DNA of 64,000 bases. Source: Undaria pinnatifida (taxonomy: Eukaryota > Sar > Phaeophyceae > Laminariales > Alariaceae). The stretch spans positions 5,292,720-5,356,719 of the forward strand of contig JABAKD010000020.1 in assembly GCA_012845835.1 (NCBI GenBank), written 5' to 3'. A program made the position numbers and the translations under genes. This document shows positions 34,651 to 46,900 of this stretch, one piece after another. The notes beneath the pieces were generated by a model that saw only the letters and a list, made by a program, of their open reading frames with translations, searched no databases and had not been told where the DNA came from. How positions within the stretch are numbered: position 1 is the first letter of the stretch; the number at the start of each line of letters is the position of its first letter.

Positions 34651-34764
34651 CCCCCCGCTTTAATATCGGGAGGTGAGTACGAATACAGAGTATTACTAGT
34701 TATCTAATATTATTCATACAGCATTCGAGAATAAAACTCGGCTACTCCCAAAACAAAATATATA

Positions 34765-34985
34765 CCTGGTATATACTTACGTGGGACTCGAACCCACGGT
34801 TCCAAATTGATGCGCTGTCACTCTTGACATTTTTAAAGTACGAAGACAGTAGTAGTGACCTAATAGATATCATGTAAGAGTCCCGCCCTGAAAAAAGAAA
34901 AAGACGGGAGTCTGTGAGACTCGAACCCACCGTTCCAAATTGATTCGCTGTCACCCTGCGTATAACTCCCCAACATTTTGACTAC
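34765..34985 (-). repeat. Two tRNA T-arm-like repeats
   Basis: On the minus strand, GTGACAGCG(C/A)ATCAATTTGG is followed by AAC(C/G)GTGGGTTCGAGTC(C/T)CAC, twice, about 135 bp apart. The GTGGG-TTCGAGT-CCCAC part folds like a T-arm. No matching D-arm or acceptor stem is evident, so these are tRNA-derived fragments rather than tRNA genes. Confidence 0.55.
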
Positions 34986-35068
34986 TGATGATATCATGTA
35001 GGCGTGAAGAAAAAATATGTTTTTATAAATGACCCTGTTTCCGCTCTCTCATTGTTTCGGTTTAATTC

Positions 35069-36325
35069 TACGAGCTGGTCCGGCCGAGCTGAAAACCCTG
35101 TATTCGCCAGCATTTTCACAGCTCAATTTTGCGACTAGAGATCTGAAAATTCGTATGGAGCTTCCTTAGGGTACAACCAAACGATTCAAAGAGGCTCCTT
35201 TTTTTTTTGGAGGGGGGTGGGGGGTCGTCATATATGGTCGTTTCAAGAAAAATCCAGCCGACATTTTGGCCGAAAAGTATGGAAAAAAAAGGAGCCTCTT
35301 TGAAGCTCTAGAGGAACACGATGCGAATCACGTGTAGTAAAAAAATTGGGCAAAAAAACGATAAATTGGGCTGTGAAATCGCGATTTACGGTGGAACCTG
35401 AAACGGACGGCAGGCTAGGTTTGGGCAGTACAAGGTGGTGATACAAAGGTACGCATGAGCACGCGTACGAGCTTCCCTCACGCGAGTGGCCGACCCAAGT
35501 ATTAGAACTTATACCTGGGGTCGATAAATTTCGAAATGTGTAACATTATCGTTCAAAAGCACCCATCACGTGGTGACGGAAAGTGTCCTTCCAGCTACAC
35601 CACACACGGCACAAAAAATCATAAACATACTTACGTACAAAATGCACAAAACCACACTGCAGAAAATATGCAGGCACGTCACAGATCTGGCAAGCACTGG
35701 TCACAACCAACAACAACCACGCTCTCGTCCAGCAGCCACACGGCTTTGTTCTTCTGGCCGCCCCACCCCCTCCCTCCTAGTTCCCAGCTTAACCTCCACC
35801 CAGGAGCGGCTGCCAGCGCGTCTTCTCGAGTAACAAACTTCTGCTTGGAGACCTTTTTCACAGCTTTGTGGCCTTTTCCCCGGGTGAACTTCAAATTGAG
35901 CCTGAAGGTCCCGGCCCCCTTGTCTTCGTAGACGAAGGGTAGAGCCGCCTTCTTCCACTCTCTACAGGTGGATCCGCTGGACGATATGCTGGCGCTGCGT
36001 GCGTGCTGGGTGCTGGCGCCGTTTGTGTGAAGGACTCCCTTCGAAACTAGATGCACAATTTTTGAATTTCTAATCCCGCCGCTTTTTTTTTGAAAAAAAT
36101 CGGTTTTAAATTCATTTTTTCGTCCCGCAAACGACTTGGGTTTAGTGTAGGATTCAGCACAAGAGCAACAATTCACTGTCTCAGGTCGTGCTCGCATTGT
36201 GCAGATAGATGCGCATTGATCACACGAGTAACAGGATATATATGCGAATCGCGGTCTACTTCGTCTGCGTTGATAAGTTATGGACATACCAATGAATATT
36301 AATTTTACAGCCGGACCAGCTCGTA
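35069..36325. mobile_element. TIR-bounded 1.26-kb segment, possible DNA transposon
   Basis: TACGAGCTGGTCCGGC at 35069-35084 is perfectly inverted at 36310-36325. A TA dinucleotide at each outer edge could be a TA target duplication. Inside, a 20-bp inverted pair (AAAGAGGCTCCTTTTTTTT at about 35180 and 35282) forms a hairpin. A minus-strand frame reads WKKAALPFVYEDKGAGTFRL then KFTRGKGHKAVKKVSKQKF (about 35690-35975), which looks coding but matches no transposase I know. Confidence 0.5.
35679..35975 (-). CDS. Hypothetical exon-like ORF segment inside the TIR segment
   Basis: On the minus strand an acceptor-like CACCTGTAG precedes AGAGTGGAAGAAGG. The frame then runs about 95 codons to a stop at 35679. 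It is Lys-rich at first (GKGHKAVKKVSK), then Trp- and Gly-rich. The GC-rich codon use differs from its AT-rich surroundings. I recognise no domain. It could be cargo or a captured exon of the TIR segment. Confidence 0.3.
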   Translation of the reverse strand, partial: GSTCREWKKAALPFVYEDKGAGTFRLNLKFTRGKGHKAVKKVSKQKFVTREDALAAAPGWRLSWELGGRGWGGQKNKAVWLLDESVVVVGCDQCLPDL

Positions 36326-36514
36326 GTACGAAAGATTTTTGTTTACAACAGTAGCTGATCGCACTTAATTTTAATCTTCACATGATACCATTTCAATGAT
36401 TTACATCATTACTGAGTCACTTCATCATGCAAAAATTGCGAGGTTATTTTCCCGCATATATATGGGGAATAACTTTTATCATCTGTTAATTACACTGGAG
36501 TTATTTTGCACTTG

Positions 36515-36898
36515 TGTTGAGGTATTAGTGGGGTATTAGTCCGTTTGACCACTTTCAAAAGGTTAATAACCAATAGCTTACCCAAACTAAGCGTTACAAC
36601 ACTCTTCCCCCCTGAAACGGCGGGATAGCTGGTCGGCCGGATATACGGGCGGACCTGTCAAATAATAATATCCAAGCCGTTTCATTTCCTGGGGATACCG
36701 GGGAGAGTATTTTTCAAGTTCGACACGGGGAAAGTCTGAAAAAGTTTATTATGGTGGATGTGGGACTCGAACCCACGATCCAAAAAACCCATATGGTCTG
36801 TCGATGACTCCATTTGTCAAGGTATTAGTGGGGTATTAGTCCGTTTGACCACTTGCAAAAGGTTAACCGATAACTTGCCCAAACTAAGCCTTACAACA
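36515..36898 (-). mobile_element. TRIM-like LTR element, copy 3 (inverted)
   Basis: Terminal repeats at 36515-36601 and 36825-36898 read TGTTGTAA...(T)CAACA or TTGACA on the minus strand. The internal part has the same order as the other copies: TGGAGTCATCGACAGACC, T-arm-like GTGGGTTCGAGTCCCACATC then CACCA, and a purine tract (complement of CTCTTCCCCCC) next to the 36601 end. Flanks CTTG and CTTC are a possible imperfect target duplication. Confidence 0.75.
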
Positions 36899-39356
36899 CT
36901 TCGTTACTGAGTCAGGTCATATGAAGAGTCGATGAATTGGAAGTACACCACTCATCATGGAAAATCAACGAGTTGTAAGCATGACTTGTGAGCCGACGAG
37001 TTGTGAGCATGACTAGTGAGCATGATAATCAGCATGTTGTGGTATACTCATGGTACACTCTTGTATAGGCAGTGCACAGTCCAGCAGTGTATATCCAGTC
37101 CATCCAGTCCTTCCTGACTTGTTATGGTCGCTCCAAGATATGAATGCTTGTATCCCATCCATGACATGTCATCCTCGTTTTTCTTTGACCGCACTTCTTT
37201 TCAGTTCTATTCTCTCGTGTATTAAACTCTTTTATCACCAAATGTTCACCTGGACGTTTGCCGCAGATGAAGGATATATTTCAGTTTTTCAGCACGTGAA
37301 CAGCGTAGCAATGCACTTGAACATGTCACTAAGGCTCCCTGGTTCCCCTTAAATCACTACCGGACGGTACTGTAGCACGAAAGGCTGAGCGCAAAGCCTT
37401 GATTCCGCACACAACGAAGGTTCACGCAAGGAACCGATACCGACTAAATGTACAAGTGCATTGCTCATTTTTGGTGTAGTTGTTTTTCCATGACCTTGAT
37501 TGAAGTACTCGTGTACGAAACGGAAATACAAAAAGATCAGTTCATCCATTTCTCGGCTATATTTCATGGGTACGTACTAGACAATAAGAGGCAGAAAATT
37601 TGGGACACAAGTCTTAATGTTACATATTATCATATTTCATGGGTACGCACTAGACAGTAAGAGGCAGATAATTTGGGACCAGTCATAATGTTACATATTG
37701 AATCTTGCAAGCGTTTTTGATCGTGTTGGTAAGTACATACATGTAACAATCTTAAGGTTGGTTCTGTTGAGAAATAAACCAATTAGAGTTTTATCTTGGA
37801 TATTGGGAATGCATCATTTTGTATCTCCTAACCAAATGGTGAGGGGCATTTGAGCTTTCAATGTTCCCCCTCACAGTCAATTCAGGTATAATGCACTAAT
37901 ATTCTCAGGAATATTGGTGTATAATGCCCACCTTGACTGTACTATGTTATGATTTACTTTTTGTAACTTAGGCGCTACAAAAAGGAGATAGTATGAGGGT
38001 TTGATGTATGGTATATTCCATTAGTGGATCGTGGATGCATGTAAGCTCCTGTATTTTAACAGTCGTTTAATTTCATATATTTTAATAACATTCTTTGACG
38101 ATTTTGAGCGAAGCGCAACAAACCGCTCCCTCCCAAAGCCTAAACCGGCATTAATAACTACCCAGTACCCAGGTACCCAGGCTGGTATATGCAATAAGCG
38201 GCTGGCCAAGCGTAGTCTCTCTTAAAGAGAAAGGGCGTCGATGACACGGTGGTTGTTTGTTTCTTCCCCCGAGGGGGGGTTGGATGTTTTTCTCAAGACT
38301 TATCCACCGCGACCACGCCACGGCGTTTTTTTCCGTGTGATGGGCAGTGCTTGGGAAGCCAGATTCAAAGATGTTCGTACGCAGCCTGGCAGCAGGGTAT
38401 TTAGACTACCTGGGATATGACCACAGTTTAGCTTAGCGTATACCAGGTATACCACAACAACCGGTACGAAGGGTTAAATATCAGTGCTCTGCGCCCATGA
38501 GCGGAACACGAACAGATAGCGCGGGGAGTACTACTGCCACTGCTCCACTGCTGTGTTTCTCTCCCGAGAGTCCCATCGTTTTACGGGTACACAAATACGA
38601 CCGCCCAAACCAGGCCTTCGGCGCTCGGGTCCGCAGTCGTCCTCAATTTCTCGAAGCGTACTTTTTTGCTCTCGGCTTTGTTGTGTAATCTCCAGATATA
38701 CGCCACCAAACGTTCTTCAGAAAAATAATGCATGCCCCACCCCGCAATGAGCATACCACGCAATTATTGCTTACCAGGTGCACCTGCTGTACACCGAACG
38801 GTCGCAACTTGACCATTGGCTCCTACCGCAAGAGAGGCCTCCCTCGTTTCGTAGTTTGTTTTAATTTGTTTATGAGCACGATACCTCTTCATTTTACAGG
38901 CTCTTTACACACAAAAGAGCGCCCCCCCTGTTTCTTTTGTTGTGTTTTGACACAAGTCGCTCGTTTTTTTCGTCACTTCGTGCCGTTGCTTACCCCAAGG
39001 GGCCGGTACTATTAATATGGGCGCGTTCAGAGTCCACCCGTACGGCAGGCAGGCGGACAGGTAGACGCCATTCGAGCCTTATTCCACGAAACTGCTGTAG
39101 ACTACAGGCATAACTGCTATACAAACAAGACAATTTAATCCCAACACACAACTGTCAAAGCAAGTGATTGAACACGTACCATAAAAGGTGCATGGAAAAA
39201 AAGCATCAACGCAAAATGTGGGCAGTCAAAACACGCGCATGCTCTCGAAATTCCTGGTCTACTACCGGAGAAGTATCCACCGAAGCGACAACCACCAAAA
39301 AACAAGTCACGCCCAGGGAGTGCAGAAGGGAAGCAAAACACGAAGCATGGCTAGCG
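36899..39356. other. Intergenic, no gene; tandem duplication at 37560-37699
   Basis: A unit of about 70 bp (ATTTCATGGGTACG(T/C)ACTAGA ... AATGTTACATATT) occurs at 37560-37628 and again at 37634-37699. GAGTTGT(A/G)AGCATGACT(T/A)GT repeats at about 36969-37020. No coding sequence is supported up to the cytochrome b5 gene. Confidence 0.55.
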
Positions 39357-40289
39357 CTACGCCTCCAAGTGCCCGATGAAGTGTTGCTCCAGGATCTCCA
39401 TCGCTTGGGCCGGGTGCTGTGGTCCGTGCATCCCCTTCGTCGAGTCTCCCCCGACGTTTCGGAGGAGCGCATCGCCTCCCGGATGTTGACCGAGATACGG
39501 TGTTACGTCATACACCTGGCGGCCGCGACAACACGTAGCGAAAACACGGAGCGAAAACACGTAGCGAAAACAAGTAGAGAGAAAGCGTAGCGCATATGCG
39601 GAGCGAAATTGCGCAGCGTGAAGTTGCGGGCCGCGAAAGGTGTGAGGCACGAAAACGCGGAGCGCGAAGCCGGAGGCGTAAGAAAGCCAGCACCGTTGCA
39701 CAACATTGAAAAAAAGCCGCAGAAGATGGGAGTGCGGCACAACTTGAGCCGGGCCTTTGCCCCCACCCCCTCCTAGAAAAAATAACGGTGCGGAACATAA
39801 CATTTATCGCGAACCAGCTTGGCGGTTTCGGGTTTATCCCTATTATGAAAAAAGTGTAACGGCGACGCCACACCTTGTCGTTGACTATAATCCACGCGTC
39901 TTCCTCCGTCGAGTGTTGCGCCACCTCCGCCGCCGTGAACGGTCCGACGTACTTTACTTTCGCCCGGGGGTTTCTGAGCGAGATAGCCGAGTGCAGGATA
40001 ATGTCCAACGCTTCCTGCGTCGGCGCGCCGAGACACGAAAACGAGCAAGCGAAGCGGGCCGTCTTTTTACCCATACGACCCAAGCCAATGGGATACCAAT
40101 GGGATGCAAACGGAAGGAAACAGGGAGTGCAGCGGTGCGGTGATGAAACCAACCGTGCGGTTGCGGTGTCGAAGGGAGGAGTGCCCATGTAAATACCTTG
40201 ACTAAACCCTGATTCTTCCTCTGCCCATACAACGCAAACCCTAATAATCCTAGCCGTAGCAACGTAGTCCGGAACGACTCCGTCACCAA
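39357..40289 (-). CDS. Cytochrome b5-domain protein, 3 or more exons
   Basis: Minus-strand exons: about 40289-40197, 40014-39874 and 39515-39357 (stop TAG). All three junctions are phase 0 with GTATTT, GTGTGG, GCAG and CCAG signals. The last two encode a cytochrome b5-like fold: YVGPFTAAEVAQHSTEEDAW then IIVNDK|VYDVTPYLGQHPGGD and GPQHPAQAMEILEQHFIG. His in HPGG and in GPQHP fit the haem-ligand positions. The upstream exon has a short hydrophobic stretch (LLRLGLLGFALYG), a possible membrane anchor before the domain. The initiator ATG is not resolved. Such proteins carry electrons or bind haem or sterols on ER-type membranes. The intron at 39516-39873 shows a run of related 10-15-bp motifs (GAAAACACG(G/T)AGCG). 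Confidence 0.85.
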
Positions 40290-40551
40290 AAATACGAGAC
40301 GCGAGGATTGGCCCTAGGTTAGTCGATTTGTCTCCCTGCCTACAGCTTAAACATGTCCTTTCCCCCCCTTGAGAACTGCAACCCCACTTTTCGAGACGAA
40401 ATACTTGGGTTTATGGTCGGATCATTCCACCAGCAGTAACGATGAAAAAATACAAATGGCGGGCGGTCCATGAGCGGAGCCTCAAGATAGGAATGTGGTC
40501 GATCGCAGCGAAATCGAGAAACGCCAAGCAGCGGACGGCGGAGTGGACGCG

Positions 40552-40662
40552 GGGGGGGGGGGGGGTGTACTCAATTGGTGCATGGCCGTAGTCGTATGAC
40601 CATAGACTCTCGTATCCCCCCTACGCCGGGACGGAGCACGTCGGTTTTCACCAACTAGGCAA
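40552..40662 (+). repeat. Family D repeat after a G-run
   Basis: A G13 run is followed by GTGTACTCAATTGGTGCATG, GCCGTAGTCGTATGACCATA and GCCGGGACGGAGCACGTCGG. It matches 1534-1640 and 27968-28047. Confidence 0.75.
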
Positions 40663-40890
40663 ATATGCGGGGGGGTGGGGGAGATTTTCTCGCCACAACC
40701 TGCATGGGTCTCTCACCCTTGTATTTATCGAGTCATTTTGTTATTTTCCTTTTCCTCTCACGCAGGGACGGTCCCTTCCGGCGGAACACACGCGGCGGCT
40801 GAGGGCTTCAAAACTTCTCGCACGATTCCGATCCCCTGGCACGGGACTATGGACATTGCAATGTAAACGCATCTAGTTTAAATGCAGTCA

Positions 40891-42742
40891 CTACGCACGA
40901 GTATATGTGGTGTAGCCTGCACCGCAAGAATAAACACGGCAATCCCTGCGGCCCCTCCTCACCTCTTGCGTCCATCGTGGCGCGTACCCAAGCTCCTCCC
41001 TAGCCCTTGACGTATCGAAACGCCGGACCTCGCTCTCCTCTGCCACGCGCTGCGCCGTCAGCGCCGGTCTGAAGTCTAAAATCGGAGACACCACAAGTGC
41101 CAACACGCGAAGCAAGAAGGCCATAGCTAAGGCAAGCGCTACCGGGATCTCTCCCGCACCGCCGGCGCTGTCGGCCGCGGGGTAGCCGAGGCGAGAGAGG
41201 GCGCGGCCGGCGAACTCGCCGTAAGGCACCGGCTCCACGTCCGTTACAAAAAACGCCCGCCCCGGCACTACCCTCGCCGCTGCCCCTGGCGCCGCTGCCC
41301 CTGGGGCCGCTGCCCCTGCTACCGCCGGCTGTGCCGTTAAGAGCAGACTCTGCGCCGCGAGGATCAGGGCGTGGGCAACGTTTCCGGAGTAGACAAAATC
41401 CATGACGTTTCGGCCGTCGCCGATGGCCCGGATCCCCACCTTGGCGCGGTAAGCTAGTCCCGGTATGAGGCCGTGTGATTCTCCCGGGCCGTACACCGGG
41501 GCCGCGCGAACGCTGCACGTCAGCATGCCGTCGACTCCGGCGGCGGCGTTGGCCGTCAGCACTGTCCTCTCAGCCTCCGCTAGGGCGGCTGCGGCGGGGT
41601 CGGCGTAGTGTTTGGGGTAGGGCGCGTCTTCTGAAACTGCCTCCGAGGTTTGCTCGCCGGAGACCACGCTGATGTCGGGGCGGTGGTGGTGGCGGACGGC
41701 GGGGCGTGGGGGCGGGGTTGTGTACATGATGAGGTCGCGACGCATGCGAGGCTTTGCGCAAAAGGGGTTGCAGCTGTATGTATGCGTGAGATTGCGCGGG
41801 ATGCACCCGGTACAGCTAGTAGGTGCCGACCACGTGTGGCGTCAGCTCGAAAGAAACAGGACAAATAAGATCTTTACCTGGTATTAGTCTGCGCGTAGGA
41901 TTGTGCCGTCATTTGAAAGGCCACGCGAAGTTGATGCAGAATAATGCAAGAGCATGCCTTAGCAAAAAGGCCGCGCTCGAGATACTCGCAGCACAGCACC
42001 AGCAGCACCAGCAGCAGCATATAATACTAGCAATAGCAGTGACGGCCAAGCAGAAGGAAAAAGAGGAGTTGTGGCTCGTCCTTACAACCAAAAACAGTTC
42101 GCGAGGTGAGATACAGCAGCAGACTACGACGGCATACGTACCCGTACGCTAAGTCACGAGTACGAGTACGTGTACTTTTGAAGCATCTATCTGTTGCGCG
42201 CACGGCGAGCAGTACACGCATCTGCGCTTCGACAATAGCGATGCTAGCAGGGAGAGGACCGCATGCAAGAAGGCCTGACGAAACCCACGCCGCAGCGCCT
42301 TCGTCGTACTATACCTGGTGGAGGTTTCGAAGACGAAGGCCTTTACCCCAGCGGCAGCCGCCGCCTCCAGCAAGTTCCTCGTCCCGCTCGTCACACACTC
42401 AAGACCCAACGCCGCGCTGCACGAAGGTCCACCGACGTGCACAACCACTTGCTGGCCCACGACCGCCTTGGCGCAGGCATCCGAGCTCGTCGCGCTACCC
42501 TCAACCACAGTGCAGTCGGGAGTGGTGGTGGCAGCAGCTGTACACAGAGCAGTCACCTGGCACCCGGCGGCCTTGAGCAGAGATCGCGCTGAATCTGCCA
42601 CTGCGCCTTCTCCCGCAACCAGAACTTTTGTTCCTTTTACCAGACCGGGGTACTCGTGCGTCCTGCCCACAACACCCCGGTCGAGGCGCTTGATCTCGAT
42701 GCATGGTATTTGGGTGCTACCTCCTGCTCCCGAGGAAGGCAT
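40891..42742 (-). CDS. 3-beta-HSD / sterol C3-dehydrogenase-type NAD(P) epimerase, 2 exons
   Basis: On the minus strand, exon 1 is 42742-42315 (ATG, MPSSGAGGS...) and exon 2 is 41773-40891 (stop), about 436 residues. The intron is GT-AG (CCAG|GTATAG to ACATACAG) and splits an Arg/Ser codon in phase. Exon 1 carries the Rossmann start VLVAGEGAVA, followed by D-to-V-V-x-G-S-A and G-T-R-N-L-L-E-A-A-A-A-A-G-V. Exon 2 carries LAEAERTVLTANA, then RAAPVYGPGESHGLIPGL, GDGRNVMDFVYSGNVAHAL, FFVTDVEPVPYGEFAGRAL and ELGYAPRW, the family's diagnostic order. The Y-x-x-x-K active site is altered: the Tyr is there (KHYADPAAAA) but the Lys position is Ala-rich, and the glycine motif is GEGAVA. Substrate and activity are therefore uncertain. 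Repeats GAAAPGAAAPGAAA form an odd Ala/Pro insert. Confidence 0.85.
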
Positions 42743-43827
42743 GGCGTAGTGAACCCGAGAGCTGAGGCAGACCTGCGCCAGAGACGCTTGAAAAGCGGCT
42801 CGAGACTCGAGACTCGAGAAGGGTGGGAGTGGAAGTCAAGGTTTTCCATTCTAGTTTAAGAGCGTTTTTAGTTTTTCAGTCTAATCAGCAAGCAGAAAAA
42901 TCTCGCTTCCAGGCGTTTCGAAACGGCTGAAACTGAAAAGTTGAACTCTGATCCGACAAACTGTCAAAATACTCATGATTACCCAGAACATACGTCGTAC
43001 GTACCTGGTATATTATAAAAATAAAAATACACTCCAGCTGTTATATCGAAGATTTTGTCGAAACTCATCTTTGCAAGCTGTGTGTGATACTTCGATCGCG
43101 CATATTACGGGTTGTGTGTCCTCATTAGACTAAGGATATATCTATGTGTATCATATCAAGATGCACGACTTACCTACTCGTACTTTTGTACCAGCATATA
43201 TATATCTCCCGTCACTAGCTCAGCTATCCGTGTAGCTCGAAGGCTGATGCAGCCGTCCTCTATTGACAGTAAAATTTGGGCCTCTTTCCACACGCTGCTA
43301 CGTGGTGCCGGTACATAAATTTCTCGAAACCGATTTACCAGGTATCTAGGGTGGGCCAATAGGGTTTGGGCAGACAAACAATTGTCGTCATACAAAAACC
43401 CAAACGGCTGGGTTCTGTGAGAGACTACGGCTGTACCACTGTCGAGAGCAGCAAGCAGCAGTAAACGTGCCTGTGGCGATGCTTTTATTGCAAGTGTGAT
43501 GGGCGACTCCCTGCGAATTCGGGTGTGATCCACGGGAGAATTACGTGTCTTTCGTACATGTGACCCTACGCTTCTGTGCGCTCTGGCCGAGATCAGCCAC
43601 TGCGCCACATGACACAACCCTCCACAACTCAGTGCTTTCGGTTGCTGTGATCACGACCCCAGACCGAGGTAATCTAATCATCGTCTCACACTCGATTAGC
43701 CCCAAAATATACTCGTGCGCGAAGCACAGGCTTGATGGGCCAAACTCGACATGCCGGCGGGAAGGGCTGCGTCGAACGCCTCTAGCTACTGGTGGGCGGG
43801 TGGGCGTATATCTGTGATATCTTCTAA
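42743..43827. other. Upstream region of the dehydrogenase gene
   Basis: The promoter of the minus-strand dehydrogenase must lie here, but I see no clear core motif. Short inverted GAGACTCGAGACTCGAG repeats lie at 42802-42820. A family E fragment (minus) is at 43040-43105. Motif TACCWGGTA occurs at 43002 and 43336. Confidence 0.4.
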
Positions 43828-43945
43828 AAACGCAGCTTGCAAAGTTGAGTTGCAATCATTCAATCGATCGTACTCACAGCTGACGTTTTTTCAATTTTCA
43901 TCAAAAAATATTTTTAAGGACTCTCAGCTGTGAGTTCGACGAATA
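43828..43945 (+). repeat. Repeat family E, copy with an inverted half
   Basis: CGCAGCTTGCAAAGTTGAG and ACTCACAGCTGACGT (43829-43888) are followed at 43915-43943 by GACTCTCAGCTGTGAGTTCG, an inverted copy of the same end. This gives a small fold-back. Confidence 0.6.
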
Positions 43946-46900
43946 TAATATTATTTGGACAGTCGGACTACCACCGTAGGCATCGACGAAACGGACGATT
44001 TTCTGCGGCTGGGGGACGCTCATCGTAGAGCATGTGGGAAGTAAAGGTAAGATAGAGAGCAACCCCGAGCATAGCCCGCACCACACTTGAACTTCAGTTT
44101 TCGATGGTGCACACCTTATTATTATCATCCACACTTCTTACGATACATGCTTGCAATCGGCTACGATACAACCAGGCGTCGCCCTGTGAGACGGTCGTTT
44201 TTTTTTCGTTTGTTGTTCAGGTTTCAAACCTGCAAATTTTTGCTCATCTGTGTTTTCGAAGGCAACAAAGTAGCTCGCTCCGCGGCTGCACAACAAAGTG
44301 TTTCGAAAAAAAAGAACGCGTTCTACTCGTACATGCGACCGCAAAGATACACACGTCACGTAACAATACGACGAGAGTACGACTGCAGGTAGTAGTAGTC
44401 TACAAAGTATACAGCAATGCCTTGTCTATTACTATGTTTTCGACTTTTTTGAGCATATTCGGGTTGGTCGCTCAGACCCCCGCAGCGCACCGGCTCATCT
44501 CCCTTCACCCACATCACAAACATGTGTATAGACTATAGTGTACACGGCAATGCCAAACTCCCATGTCAATACCAAAATTTACGTTCTTTCTAGCGGTGTA
44601 AAACTGCCCTTTTTGGTAAACTGCTCTTGGCAAAACATACTCGGGTACCACAGGTCACCAGGTACCACAAGACATTCCATTCGTAAAATGTAGGACCGGG
44701 GAACCTTGACTCGGAACACGAAGCGCGCCGCATGAAAATGAGCACCAGTTGACACCCGGACACACGATCTAGCAAGCAGCACCAATCTCTTCAAGAAGTG
44801 AGAGGCTTGCTCTTATACCTGAAGATATATCTACACGCACACACGTACGTGCTGTGCACGTTGCATTTACGTTATACCTGGTATTATGGTAGCGGAAATG
44901 GGGTATGACTTCGTATCATCTAACGACGGACCAGCCAACCGCCCCGGCTGATTGGTTCAGATGTGGCCGCGGGTGGGTTCCGGGGCGGTGTTTTCCCGTT
45001 CCTGTGCCTTCTTTGTTTGTGTTTTGCCGAAATAGCGGCAACAATAAAAGACCGTCCCGACGCGTATACAAACTTGCGTGGACAACGGACGCACAAATCT
45101 AGGTGGGGCGCGGGGGGGGGGGGGGGGGGGGGGGGGGTTGCAGGGAAATCAAACATTCTCGAAAAATATGAGAAAAAAAAAGTGCAAACAAAACGCCATG
45201 TATGTGTGCATACCCCTGTATGGAGACTGAGAAAATGGCGCCCAGACGATCAACCATCTGACCGAAAAGGCAGATCAAAATGGGGAACAATTGCATGGCG
45301 CAACAGCGAGGGAGAAACGCAGGCACACACGTACCCAAAAGCGGTCTAGATGGGGATGTCATGCCGAGGTATACGCACGCGTAGATTACAACAGCACTGT
45401 ACACACAGCTACTATGTCCTTGAAACAACGTAACTAACGCGCGTCAGCCCCCGCTCAACTCGAGCGGCTCCTAACGCGAAGTATGTGCTTGTTGTTGTTA
45501 GAACGCTTCTATCCTGCTATTGTGTTACTGTTCGCTCTCTCGAATATGCGATCACAATTTTTCATGTGATTTTAACCGTTTCTCCCTCTCTAAGTGTTTG
45601 CTGTGATGTCCTTCTCTTGGTGTTTGTTGCCCGCAATACACCGGGTACGTATGAACATTTGCCGCAAACTTGGTTCGACTCCTTCCTGCCTCTCTGTCTG
45701 ATCCCGTTGCCTGCTGGAAAGTAATTTTCACCCCCCCCCCCTCGCTTTGCGATACTTTTTGGATGAAATGTGCATTCCTCCCTCTGTCTCGCCGTTGCTG
45801 TGTGCCGAGTTGCTTCTAGTCCAGCGTGTAGGTGTTCTGCTTCGACTCCCCCCGTTCCATGGTGCATTTTTACCATGTAAAAACCCGCACGCTGATGGGG
45901 CCTCTCTTCGAAGTCCGGCGTCGCCCGGTGGTTGTCACGTCGCCACACGACATACAGACTATACTATATATAGACTATAGTCTATGTCTTGACAAACCAT
46001 TCATCATGTCTGCGATGTCCACACTACTACTGTTTGTTGGTGCACAAAAACACAGTTTACAGGGAGTGACTCAGAACTGAAATGTTACAGAATGAGAGGT
46101 GTGGAATGTACAGTGTGCGAATAATCGATTCCTGCGCACGCGTATAGGTAGTACTCTCGAGTGTAGCAGGTACGTACATAAAGCAAAACAACAGGTTCTA
46201 ACACACACCAGCGGCCGGGAGAAGAGCAGAGTGCATCATCAGGTGATTACAATTTCTCAGCATACAGGCGGTATTCACTACTTGTGGGTCTCAGACCTAT
46301 CGCAGCACACCACCGCTTTTGTCGCGACGTTTGCAAGGTATGATAGGGTTAACAGAGGGGCCTGCCTGCGCCTCTGGGGATGATGCTGTGTGCTGCGTCT
46401 GCTTTGTTTAGGCACAGACCCGTGTTTTCTCACTATTAAATAAAGTCCTTGGATACAATGCACCCGGTATTAATTTTATTATTTTTCCCTCCTACAATAC
46501 AGTATAGCGTAGATGTCGTAGATATCATTCCCCGATGTAAAAATCGAATATCCTGCCATAAACCGGTATCAGCATAAAATAATTCGCGCCATACGAATCG
46601 AATCGAATCGTATATTGTTGAGCATTACCCCCGGTCCAATGAGCATGTTACATTTATGTTATGTGCATCGTACGCGAAGCTTCACGACCTTACTAACATT
46701 GGTAGCGCGTGGAGTTGTTGAACAGCATGTACCAGTACGGCGCGTATGACTTTTGTTGTGCCGGACCACACACAGCAGAGCAATGCAGCACTGCAAGAGC
46801 GTCGATCCGACTATTAATAGATAGGCTAGCCCTCTTTAACTCTGGTAGAAAGCAAAACCCACACTACGTCCGAGTCGTCTGTCGCGAAGAAAAAGAGGGT

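Noticed and set aside
34765..34985. Two tRNA genes on the minus strand
   Set aside because: Only T-arm-like halves are present; no D-arm or acceptor 5' strand can be paired.
43040..43105. CRISPR-like or array structure from the recurring CAGCTTGCAAAGATGAG motif
   Set aside because: The copies are dispersed over 35 kb in both orientations without regular spacers; they are a dispersed eukaryotic repeat.
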